DNA from: Allobaculum sp. Allo2
GTDB lineage: Bacteria > Bacillota_I > Bacilli_A > Erysipelotrichales > Erysipelotrichaceae
DNA length: 64,000 nucleotides
Assembly: GCF_022701175.1 (NCBI RefSeq)
Contig: NZ_CP078088.1
Span: 2,480,001-2,544,000, forward strand
Reading direction: 5' to 3'
Shown: piece by piece, positions 32,556 through 41,741 of the stretch
Layout of the letters: each line of letters opens with the position of its first letter
Position numbering within the stretch: the first letter of the stretch is position 1
Notes under the pieces: generated by a model
What the model was told of the DNA's origin: nothing
Seen by the model: only the letters and a program-made list of their open reading frames with translations
Database searches by the model: none
Translations under genes and position numbers: made by a program

Positions 32556-35391
32556 GCTTTTCATCGATCTTGAGACGTCTTCATCTACTGATCTTTCTAA
32601 AGCTGGTGTTTACCGCTATGCAGAGAGCGAGGATTTCCAAATCCTCCTCTTTGCCTTTTCCTTTGATGGCGATCCTGTGGATGTGATCGACATGAAGCAC
32701 TTTGAAGCACTGCCTGATTTTCTAATCGAAGCCATTCTCGATCCGGACGTGATCAAAGTGGCACATAACGCTGCCTTCGAAAGAATCTGTCTGTCCAGGT
32801 ATTTCCGAAATCTTGGAATGCTCGATGATTACGAGTTTCTTGATCCGGAAGACTGGCAATGCTCCATGGTCCATGCAGCCACGCTTGGGCTTCCGCTATC
32901 GTTGGACCAGCTTTCACAGGTGCTGAACCTTGAACGGCCAAAGCTCAAGGAAGGCAGAGCGCTCATCAAGATGTTCTGCAGCGGTCCCATCGAGCAGGAA
33001 GATCCAGAGAAATGGCAGCTTTTCAAGGAGTACAACAAGCGGGATGTAGAAGCGGAAATCGAGATCGAACAGCGGTTGATAAAGTTTCCGGTCAGAGCGT
33101 CTATATGGACGGAGTACCAGTTAGACCAGCGGATTAACGATTGTGGTGTTCTGGTCGACATCAACCTGGCTACCCATGCTCTGGAAATCAGCGAATCTGC
33201 CAAAGAATCGCTGCTCAAACGTCTTCAAAAGATGACCGGATTGGAAAACCCAAACTCACCATCGCAGATGAAGGAGTGGCTTTTGCAGCAGAATCTGCCA
33301 ACAGATACCCTCAACCAGAAAGGCATGAAGGCTTTGATGGAGAAAGCCTCGGATAAAGTACGAACCGTTCTCGAACTGCGAAACCAGCTGGCCATGGCCT
33401 CGGTCAAGAAGTATGAAGCCATGCTCAATTCTGCCTGTTCTGACGGAAGAATTCGCGGAATGTTCCAATTCTATGGAGCGATTCGCACTGGCCGCTATTC
33501 TGGCCGTATCGTTCAGCTCCAGAATCTCCCCAGGAACAAAATGCCAGATCTGAAAGAAGCAAGAAGTCTTGTTGCCAATATGAATATACAAGCCTTGGAA
33601 ATGCTTTATGACGATATTCCCGACACGCTTTCTCAGCTCATCAGAACCGCACTCATCGCTCCGGATGGAAAAGACTTCATCGTCGCAGACTTCTCTGCGA
33701 TCGAAGCACGAGTTCTCTCATGGTTGGCGGAAGAAGAATGGCGACAGACGGTCTTCAAAGAAAACGGCGATATCTATTGCGAAACGGCTAGCCGAATGTT
33801 CAAGGTTCCCGTGGTCAAACACGGTGTGAACGGAGACTTGAGACAGAAGGGCAAGCAAGCGGAATTGGCGTGTATTGCCAAAGGTGAGCTTGTCTTGACA
33901 GATAAAGGACTGGTCCCGATTGAAGACGTCCGTTTAGACCATCGTCTGTGGGACGGAGAAAACTGGGTCACGCATGAAGGCGTGATTGAGAAAGGTATCG
34001 GTGAGGTGATCAAATATGAAGGACTACGAGCAACAAAAGATCATGTCGTCTGGATCAAGGGGTCGCAGAAGCCAATACAATTTGGAAAAGCTGCCTCCAG
34101 CGGCACACATCTCATACAAACCGGAAATGGTAGGCACCCGATTAGGTTGGGTGACAATCATCTCTCCACAAAAGCGCTGGAGCCAGAAGTGGAATCACTG
34201 TTATGTCCTAACAAAGTGCAACGGATGCGAAAGTATCCAATGGCAAGATCTCAATCAATTACAAAGAGGAAAGTCAAAAGGATGCCAGGCTTGTTCGCAA
34301 AAACGGAAGATCCCAATTTGGCTAGAAAAGCGATTAACCGCAGCCAAAAGCCGATGCGAGAACGAAAGAGACCCAGAATACAGAAATTATGGTGCTCGAG
34401 GGATCAAATTTCGTTTTGCATCTGTGATCGAAGCCGGACAGTATCTCATGTCTTTATATCCGCAGCTTTCACGACATCTGGAAATAGATCGAATCGATAC
34501 AAATGGAAATTACGAGCCGGGAAACATTCGATTTGCTTCTCACGAGCAAAATCAAGCAAACAAGCGCAACACCGTCTTAAGCGAGTTCAAGCAAGAGTAC
34601 TGGCCTTATTCCCGAAATGTGGTAGTCAGAAGACTCGGCCAAGGATATACCCGAGAACAAATCATCAAACAAGCCGAGGACTCTGTAAAACGAAAATGCA
34701 AGGGATGGAAACTGATCTCAGCAAGACTCGACTTTATGACATACGAAATGCCGGACCACATCACCGTTTTACCGTATCGAACAAACTCGTTCACAACTGT
34801 GGATACGGTGGCTCAGTAGGAGCGATGAAAGCCATGGGCGCTTTGGACTTTGGAATGAAGGAAGAAGAACTTAAGCCACTGGTTGATTCCTGGCGTCAAG
34901 CTAATCCGAAAATCGTCAAGTACTGGTGGGCAGTTGATGCAGCCATCAAGAAAGCACTCAGAACGAAGCAGCCGGTCTTTCTCAAGAACCTGGTTTTCTC
35001 ATACACATCAGGCATTCTCTTCATCCAGCTTCCGTCAGGAAGATCTTTGGCTTACCCCAAGCCAAGAATCGAGACCAATAAATATGGAACTGAATCGGTG
35101 ACCTACATGGGCTTGGGTTTGAACAAGAAATGGGAACGGCTGGAAAGCTACGGTCCGAAATTTGTCGAAAACATCACGCAGGCGATCTCACGAGATCTTC
35201 TCATGAACGCCATGAGCAATTGCCAGAAATACAAAATCGTCGCCCATGTCCACGATGAAATCATCGTAGAAGCTGATCCCAGCATATCGGTTGAAACGAT
35301 CTGCCAGAAGATGTGTGAGCTTCCGCCATGGGATAACGGTCTGGTACTCAATGCCGAAGGGTACAGAACTCCCTTCTATTGCAAAGATTAG
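32536..35391 (+). CDS. Phage DNA polymerase, family A (exonuclease plus polymerase), interrupted by an intein
   Basis: Replicative polymerase of phage type, about 640 residues after removal of the intein. 3'-5' exonuclease motifs: RLFIDLETSS, KVAHNAAFE and YNKRDVEAE. Polymerase motif A is IVADFSAIEARVLSWLA, motif B spans RQKGKQAELA + CGYGG, and motif C is IVAHVHDEIIVEA. The intein sits precisely between ELA and CGYGG inside motif B, the active-site O-helix. Start at 32536 or 32539 after GTGAGGA. The frame through the extein parts is intact. It forms a unit with DUF2800 and DUF2815, and the next gene starts 10 bases later. Confidence 0.92.
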   Translation: MMTSSRRLFIDLETSSSTDLSKAGVYRYAESEDFQILLFAFSFDGDPVDVIDMKHFEALPDFLIEAILDPDVIKVAHNAAFERICLSRYFRNLGMLDDYEFLDPEDWQCSMVHAATLGLPLSLDQLSQVLNLERPKLKEGRALIKMFCSGPIEQEDPEKWQLFKEYNKRDVEAEIEIEQRLIKFPVRASIWTEYQLDQRINDCGVLVDINLATHALEISESAKESLLKRLQKMTGLENPNSPSQMKEWLLQQNLPTDTLNQKGMKALMEKASDKVRTVLELRNQLAMASVKKYEAMLNSACSDGRIRGMFQFYGAIRTGRYSGRIVQLQNLPRNKMPDLKEARSLVANMNIQALEMLYDDIPDTLSQLIRTALIAPDGKDFIVADFSAIEARVLSWLAEEEWRQTVFKENGDIYCETASRMFKVPVVKHGVNGDLRQKGKQAELACIAKGELVLTDKGLVPIEDVRLDHRLWDGENWVTHEGVIEKGIGEVIKYEGLRATKDHVVWIKGSQKPIQFGKAASSGTHLIQTGNGRHPIRLGDNHLSTKALEPEVESLLCPNKVQRMRKYPMARSQSITKRKVKRMPGLFAKTEDPNLARKAINRSQKPMRERKRPRIQKLWCSRDQISFCICDRSRTVSHVFISAAFTTSGNRSNRYKWKLRAGKHSICFSRAKSSKQAQHRLKRVQARVLALFPKCGSQKTRPRIYPRTNHQTSRGLCKTKMQGMETDLSKTRLYDIRNAGPHHRFTVSNKLVHNCGYGGSVGAMKAMGALDFGMKEEELKPLVDSWRQANPKIVKYWWAVDAAIKKALRTKQPVFLKNLVFSYTSGILFIQLPSGRSLAYPKPRIETNKYGTESVTYMGLGLNKKWERLESYGPKFVENITQAISRDLLMNAMSNCQKYKIVAHVHDEIIVEADPSISVETICQKMCELPPWDNGLVLNAEGYRTPFYCKD
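33871..34797 (+). other. Intein with a zinc-ribbon/HNH homing endonuclease insert in phage polA
   Basis: Self-splicing protein element of about 310 residues. Block A starts with the nucleophile Cys: CIAKGELVLTDKGLVPIEDV; block B is GLRATKDHVVW (T..H); the C-terminal blocks are RLYDIRNAGPHHRFTVSNKL then VHN followed by the +1 Cys. Between them, in the reading frame one base ahead (about 34100-34715), lies VGTRLGWVTII, a CxxC...CxxC ribbon (KCNGCES, GCQACSQ) and an HNH-type core: SRCENERDPEYRNYGARGI, LEIDRIDTNGNYEPGNIRFA, NQANKRN. The pol frame is open throughout, but two A residues missing in GGAAAAG near 34085 and one near 34712 would join all parts into one frame. Confidence 0.85.
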
Positions 35392-35400
35392 GAGAACAAC

Positions 35401-35808
35401 ATGGTCAGCAAGGAAAACAAGAAAACCATCATCGAAATGCGCAAAGCAAACAAGAGCTACGACTTCATCGCCAGCCAGCTTGGTCTGACAAAATCTGCCG
35501 TTCAAAACGTGTGCAGACAGGCAGGTCTTGCCGGAAAGAAAGCCAAGCAGCGGAAACGCTGCAAACACTGTGGAGCCCTTCTTCCCGAGGAAGCTCCGAA
35601 AAGAAAGATCTTCTGTTGCCAGAAATGTCGGGAAGACTGGTGGAACAAGCACCAGCATCTCGTCCATAAACGAAACCCGGTTATCACTTATTGCAAGACC
35701 TGCGGCAGCCCGATCGAGAATTACAAGAGCTATCAGAAGCAGTATTGCAATTCTCATTGCTTCCATATGGGCAAATTCGGTCGCGACAAAGCCGTAAATT
35801 TGAAGTAA
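35401..35808 (+). CDS. Helix-turn-helix plus zinc-finger protein preceding the recombinases
   Basis: 135 residues, frame intact, after AGGAGAACAAC. The N terminus is a sigma-70 region 4-like helix-turn-helix (SYDFIASQLGLTKSAVQNVC). Two zinc-binding pairs follow: CKHCGALLPEE...CCQKC and YCKTCGSP...QYCNSHC. Proteins of this kind lie just ahead of large serine recombinases in Firmicutes mobile elements, and may control integration/excision or transcription of the element. Exact role unknown. Confidence 0.65.
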   Translation: MVSKENKKTIIEMRKANKSYDFIASQLGLTKSAVQNVCRQAGLAGKKAKQRKRCKHCGALLPEEAPKRKIFCCQKCREDWWNKHQHLVHKRNPVITYCKTCGSPIENYKSYQKQYCNSHCFHMGKFGRDKAVNLK

Positions 35809-35878
35809 TCCCTACGTCGAATTTACTGGATAATCGCCCCTTTCAGAGTGATATATAGTCCGACGAAAGGAGATCCAC

Positions 35879-37075
35879 ATGATCAAAAAACTGAAACGGG
35901 TCGCAGCCTATTGCCGAGTTTCTGTAGAGTCCGAGTTGATGGAGTCCTCCATCACAAACCAGATCGTCCACTTCACCAACAAAATTAATAACAATCCGCT
36001 CTGGCAGAACGCAGGTGTGTTTGCCGATTACGGCATCAGCGGTACCACCACCAAGAAGCGACCTCAGTTTAACCGGATGATTGCTTTGGCTCTGCAGGGA
36101 AAGATTGACCTGATTCTGGCCAAATCCATCCAGCGATTCGCCAGAAATACCGTCGACCTTCTAGCAACTGTCCGTCAGCTTAAAGAACATAACGTGGAGG
36201 TGTTCTTTGAGAAAGAGAATCTCTCCACATTCAGCCATGATGGAGAACTCATGCTATCCATCATGGCTTCTTTTGCCCAGGAGGAAAGCCGCAACATCTC
36301 CGATAACATCCGCTGGGCAATCAAGAAGCGCTTTGAACAAGGCATTCCAAACGGACGAAATCCAGTCTTTGGTTACGACTGGAAAGGTGATGATCTGATC
36401 GTGAATGAGACCGAAGGCTGGATCGTCACAAAGATGTTTCAGGACTATGCCAACGGCATGCGAGTTCGAGACATTCTTGAATGGATGAATCGGACCGGAG
36501 TGAAGACTCGGAAAGGCAATAAATTCCAGGCTGCAATGATCAAAGCCATGCTTGCTAACCCAACCTATATTGGAGTACTGCTGCTTTGCAAAGAATACGT
36601 AGGTGACCCGATTCTTCATGATCGGCATAAGAACCAGGGAGAGCTGCCGCAGTACCTGGTCGAAGACCATCACGAACCGCTGGTGGACGAAGAAACCTGG
36701 CAGAAAGCCCAGCAGCGAACAGAACAAAACCGACAGCCAGGAAGAAATCGTAAGAAAGTCAATGCCTTTACAGGCAAGCTCAAATGCAAAGACTGTGGAC
36801 GAAATTTCCAGCGCATCACTCAAAGATATAAAGATCAGATCACCATTTATTGGCAATGCTACTCCAGAAGAAACCACCTGGTAGAGTGCCATTCAATCAA
36901 TCTCGATGAATTTATCCTCGAAAAAATCGCTGCAAGAACACTTGGAATCAAGAAATTCGATACAGACTTCTTCCGAGAGCAGGTCGAAGTGATCGAAGTC
37001 GAACCAGACGGAACCATGGAGTTCCACTTTATAGATGGAAGGAGAAAGACATGCAAGTACGAAAAATCCCAGTAA
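35879..37075 (+). CDS. Large serine recombinase, first of tandem pair
   Basis: 398 residues, frame intact. The catalytic resolvase domain has Ser in AAYCRVSVESE, GISGTTTKKRPQF, KSIQRFARNTVDLLATV and EVFFEKENL. A recombinase domain (FGYDW... MKAMLANPTYIGVL) and a zinc-ribbon region follow (TGKLKCKDCGRNFQRI). It lacks the long coiled coil of its partner. ATG at 35879 after AAAGGAG. Together with the next gene it probably performs integration and excision of the element, perhaps as a heteromer. A damaged homologue lies at 19780-20128. Confidence 0.9.
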   Translation: MIKKLKRVAAYCRVSVESELMESSITNQIVHFTNKINNNPLWQNAGVFADYGISGTTTKKRPQFNRMIALALQGKIDLILAKSIQRFARNTVDLLATVRQLKEHNVEVFFEKENLSTFSHDGELMLSIMASFAQEESRNISDNIRWAIKKRFEQGIPNGRNPVFGYDWKGDDLIVNETEGWIVTKMFQDYANGMRVRDILEWMNRTGVKTRKGNKFQAAMIKAMLANPTYIGVLLLCKEYVGDPILHDRHKNQGELPQYLVEDHHEPLVDEETWQKAQQRTEQNRQPGRNRKKVNAFTGKLKCKDCGRNFQRITQRYKDQITIYWQCYSRRNHLVECHSINLDEFILEKIAARTLGIKKFDTDFFREQVEVIEVEPDGTMEFHFIDGRRKTCKYEKSQ

Positions 37076-38624
37076 CCAGAACAATGGCTAGAGTTCAGCC
37101 AATCATCGCCAGAAAAACGTTGCTGCCTATGCCAGGGTATCAACCGATCGTGATGAACAGCAGAGCAGCTACGAAACCCAGGTTTCCTATTACGAGAACA
37201 TGATCCGTGAACGAGCGGATTGGAACTTTGTAAACGTCTATACCGATGAAGGCATCAGCGGAACCAGTACCGCCCACCGTGAAGGATTCAAGCAAATGAT
37301 CCAGGATGCGCTCGACCACAAGATTGACTTGATTATCACCAAGTCAGTCAGTCGGTTTGCCAGAAACACGGTTGACTCCTTGACGACCATTCGTGAACTC
37401 AAAGAGCATAACGTGGAGGTCTATTTCGAAAAAGAGAACATCTGGACCTTTGATGGAAAAGGCGAGCTACTTCTGACCATCATGTCCTCCCTTGCTCAAG
37501 AAGAAAGCCGCAGCATTTCTGAAAACGTGAAATGGGGTGTCCGGAAGAAATATGAAGAAGGGACCTACAAGATCCCTTACGGCAATCTGATGGGTTATAC
37601 CCGAGCCGAGGATGGTGGCGTTAAGATCGTTGAAGAAGAAGCGGAGATTGTCCGGCTGATCTTCCGAATGTTTCTGAACGGAAGTACCTACACAGACATC
37701 AAGAACCATCTGGAAAGCCACGGGATCAAGACCAAGTTTGGCAGGGATAAATGGGACCGCAACGTCATTAAACAGATGCTGATGAACGAAAAATACAAAG
37801 GCGATCTGGTTCTCCAGAAAGTCTACACACCAGACTTCATCACCAAGAAACAGGTCAAAAATAAGGGCGCCATCCCTTCCTACTACGTAACCAACTCCCA
37901 TCAGGGAATCATCAGCGCGGAAGACTTCGACAGGGTTCAGAAAATGATCGCCGACCGCAAATACAGATATGGCAAAGAACGGTTAGGCTGCCACACTCCA
38001 TTTCCCTTCAGCCACCGAGTTCAGTGCGCGACTTGTAAGTCCTGGTACACCCGAAGCGTCGCGACCCGATACACGAAGAAGAAGGTGCCTGGATGGATCT
38101 GCTGGAAGAACAAATACGACAGCGATCAACGCTGTCCTTCCCACCGAGTTCCAGAAGCTGTACTGGAACAGGAATTTGTGAACGCGCTCAATGAACTGCT
38201 TGAAGACAAACAGAGCATTCTTGATGAATGGACTGATAAGTTCCACGAGACGTACAACACTGAAAAGCTTCAAGCCAAAGCCGACCGCATTCAGGAGCGG
38301 ATGGAGAAAATCGCAGAGAAAGCTGAGAAGCTGATTGAAGCGAACCCGAGCAACTTCAATGAAGCCTATACAGAGCTTCTGGAAGAATATGAGAAGCTGG
38401 AAAAAGACCACGCAAAACTGGCAGCAAAGATCCGAGATATGGAATACGAAGGTGACCGGATGAGGAACTATCTGGATCTCCTACAGAAGCTCGAACACGT
38501 GGATGACTTTGATGGCGATCTGGTCAGAGCCATGGTCGACAAGGTGATGGTCTACAAGAACCGAAGCCTTGAGTTCTACTTTGTCGGCAAGCGACGGATC
38601 AACCGAAAACCGGAGCAGAAGTGA
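37051..38624 (+). CDS. Large serine recombinase, second of tandem pair
   Basis: About 525 residues. The start MQVRKIPVTRTMARVQPIIA at 37051 overlaps the end of the first recombinase by 25 bases. One A must be added to the A5 run near 37116 to join it to NVAAYARVSTDRDEQQSSYE (catalytic Ser in RVSTD). DEGISGTS, SVSRFARNT and EVYFEKENI follow, then a recombinase domain, a CATCKSWYTRS zinc region, a coiled coil (about 38270-38490) and a basic C terminus KRRINRKPEQK. Same break in the homologue at 20104. Confidence 0.9.
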
Positions 38625-38634
38625 GAGAACGAAG

Positions 38635-38674
38635 AAAAGGGCTGACTCCTGAAGAGTGAGGAGCCAGTCCTTTG
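38635..38674. terminator. Shared terminator between recombinase 2 and res
   Basis: AAAAGGGCTGACTCCT pairs with AGGAGCCAGTCCTTT around an 8-base loop. It lies between convergent genes, with a T tract usable from the minus strand (TTTTCTTC). Confidence 0.75.
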
Positions 38675-38678
38675 GTTG

Positions 38679-41600
38679 TTATTTCATCACTTTATCCATC
38701 AGTGACTGGTAGCTGTCAACTACATCGTAAACGACATTCTTTCCAGAAATTGCTTTGAAATGCTCTCTGGCACATTCAATTTTTGATTTCTCAACTTCTC
38801 GCAGCTGCAAAGAATTCATGGACCCCTTTGTTTCCGCGACGAAATAAATGTGTTTGACGTTTCCTTCATAGAAAGCAATCGCCCAGTCTGGATTGTATTT
38901 TCCAACTGGTGTGGAGATAAAGAATGAATTCGGCAGTTTAACATAAACAGCCACTTCATCACTGGTGTCCAGGTCAGACGCAAACTTCTTCTCATTATCC
39001 GAATCGAAAACCAGATGATCAAAAAGATGTTTCTGAGTTTTCATGGCATTCTTGCCAAGCTGACCCTTGATTGTCGCATCCGTGAAGATATCTGTATCGT
39101 AAGCTTCATCGAGCAGATCGTAGGTAATGTGCTGGATGATTGCTGTGGCTTTTGATCATTGATCAAAGACGATGCCTTAATGACGAAATCTTCCGGATTC
39201 TCTTTGAACTGATTGAACGTTTCAGGCTTAATTCCCTGAAGGATTCGAATAATCGTTTTTCGAGTCAATCCGGTGTCTTCTACGATTTTACCAACCAGAT
39301 CATATTTCACGTTCTGGGAAGATGAAGCTGAAATTTTGATATTTCTGGTTTGATCCTTAGCAAATGCTTGACCCGTTGCAAGCTGTTCACGATCCTCAAT
39401 GTGGTCCATCCTTCCTGTTTCAATTCGAAAGAATACCTTTGCTACCTGCAGGTGTTCATCCAGGGAAGCGATTGATTTTTCGACAAGTTCATCCGAGTCA
39501 AAGTTCACTGTATAAATCGTTTTCTGATTAATCTGTTTCCACAGATTCTTAAACTCTGTAGACGCCAGTTTTCTCTTATCAACCTTCAAAGTCACATTAT
39601 TCGATCGTCCATTTTCTGGAGTCGTTACACGCGGATCATAAATGGAATCGAGAATCTTAACGATAGAGTCCTGACTGTCCTTCAGCTTCTCCGGAACCTG
39701 GACTGTTCCATTTTTCTTGTCTGAATAGTATTTGTCTGTAAGAACACCTTCATCATCGATGTAATCATTGCGAATCATGTTGTTGTAAATGATTCGCGCC
39801 AGGTCGGGCGTAACAACCTGTTCATCGCCATTCACATCGCGAATGATTTTATTGGCAAAGAGATCTGTGGTAACTTTGCGTGGACGGTCGGAAACATCTT
39901 CTGCCATTTCTGACTGAAGTCCTTTGGCAAAAGAGTCATAACTTTCAGAAGCAATTACAGTCAGCAGATTCACATTCTGAACATCATCTCCCAGAACGTT
40001 CGCGTCCATTCGTTCTCCATTATCATTAACGCAAAGACGAAGACCACGTCCGACTTCCTGACGCTTTCGGATCTCGCTGCTGCTTTGTTTCAACGTACAG
40101 ATCTGAAAAACATTCGGGTTGTCCCATCCTTCACGCAGCGCGGAATGGGAAAAATAAAACGAACAGGTGATTTCTTTGGATCACGATCCAGCAGAAGCTC
40201 TTTATTCTTCATGATCAGATCATAGGCTGATGTATCTTCTGACACCCCTTCACGTTTGTTGATCTTTCCATTTGAGAGGTGACCTTTTTATCGATGGAAA
40301 AGTAACCGGAGTGAGTCTGGGAAGCGGTAATGGCATCAAGATATTTGGCATATTCATCCTGATCATCAAGCTGCTCCCGAAGAGCACTGACAGCAATGTC
40401 ATATTCCTCTTCAAACATATCGGCAAACTTGCCATTCTCCGCTTCACCAACTTTGTTGTAGATTCGGTAATGGTCCACCTCATCGATGAAGAAAAGACTC
40501 AGAACCTTGATTCCTTTGTAGAAAAGTTCTTGCTCTCTTTCGAGATGAGTCAGAATGGTTTCGCGAATCTGGATCCTGCGCAGCTGATCTTCATCAATCT
40601 TCCCAACAACATCTCCCGCATATAGGGTCAGGCCATTGAGAAACTCAATGTGGTTATCCCGGCCATCAATTCTCTTTACGACAAAACCATCCCGGTATTC
40701 TTCCAGCCCGCCAGAATATTCAAAGAGATTATCTCCTTCATTAACGATTCGGCTTTTGGGTTTTGTTCCATTCTTCATCTTTACATCGAATTGAATGGTC
40801 GCGGTTGGGTTTTTCTTGGAGACATTCACGCCTTCCAGGTAAACAAAACTGTTTGTTGCTGTTGTTCCTGTTTCAGAGATTCCTTTACAGCAATTTTCTT
40901 TACCAGACGCTGATTATAAGCTTCAATCGCATCCAGCCGATAAATCATGTTGTAAGGATCCTTGTGAGTAGCAGAATAACGAAGAGTCATCAAAGGATTG
41001 AATTCTTTAAGCTTCTCTTTCGTTTTCTTCCCTCAACCGACTGCGGCTCATCAATAATCAGAATTGGATTCGTCTTTGCGATCACATCAATGGGGCGGCG
41101 TGAACGAAATTCATCCAATTCCATATAAATGCGTCTGGCATCTTTGCCTGTAGCGTTGAATGCTTGGGCATTGATGATCATGACGTTGATCGAGCTGTCA
41201 GAAGCAAAATGATCAATCTCAGAAAGCTGTGAAGAGTTATAGACGAAGAAGCGGATCTTCTTGCCATATTCTTCAGCGAAATGGTCCTGAGTTGTCTGGA
41301 AGCTTTTGTAGACACCTTCACGAATTGCGATGCTTGGAACCACAACAATGAACTTGCTCCAGCCATAGGCCTTGTTTAGTTCATACATTGTTTTAATGTA
41401 GGTGTATGTTTTACCGACACCTGTTTCCATTTCGATTGACAGGTTATAGCCGTTAGAGCGATCGACTAGTTTATCTGAAGGCTTTATCTGCCCATTTCTC
41501 TGGATTTTGTTGATTCTATCCAGGATGATCTTATCGGAAAGAGCTGGGATGATTTTAGCGTTATTCCATCCCATCGAATCATCGTACCCCTCTAAATTCT

Positions 41601-41732
41601 CGAACAGAGTAAGGTCTCTTTTACCCTGGTCGATCATATAGGAGGGGTTGAATATGGCTGATCTTTGAAAACATCAACGACTGCCTTAGCAGCATCTGCC
41701 TGAAATTTTTGGTGCTTATATTTGATCTTCAT
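38679..41732 (-). CDS. res: Type III restriction enzyme, Res (helicase-nuclease) subunit
   Basis: About 1020 residues. ATG at 41732 after [24 protein letters not shown]. Walker [23 protein letters not shown]-like motif [12 protein letters not shown], motif III-type LRYSATHKD, motif [14 protein letters not shown], and a C-terminal PD-ExK nuclease with NPDWAIAF and FVAETKGS. Breaks near 41645, 41010, 40850, 40260, 40110, 39140 and 39050 divide it; single-base additions fit where I tried (for example CCCCTCC at 41645). It cleaves DNA when complexed with Mod. It starts 9 bases after the mod stop and ends the operon. Confidence 0.88.
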
Positions 41733-41741
41733 AAAAGTCAC

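Noticed and set aside
32010-35391. Group I intron in the polymerase gene
   Set aside because: The insert keeps the pol reading frame and has intein splice-junction residues (Cys at the start, His-Asn then Cys at the end); no intron core was seen.
20104-37130. Conserved programmed frameshift at the start of both second recombinases
   Set aside because: Both have GCCAGAAAAA followed by a break in the same place. A real A6 run read as A5 in both explains it equally well; no stimulatory structure was seen.
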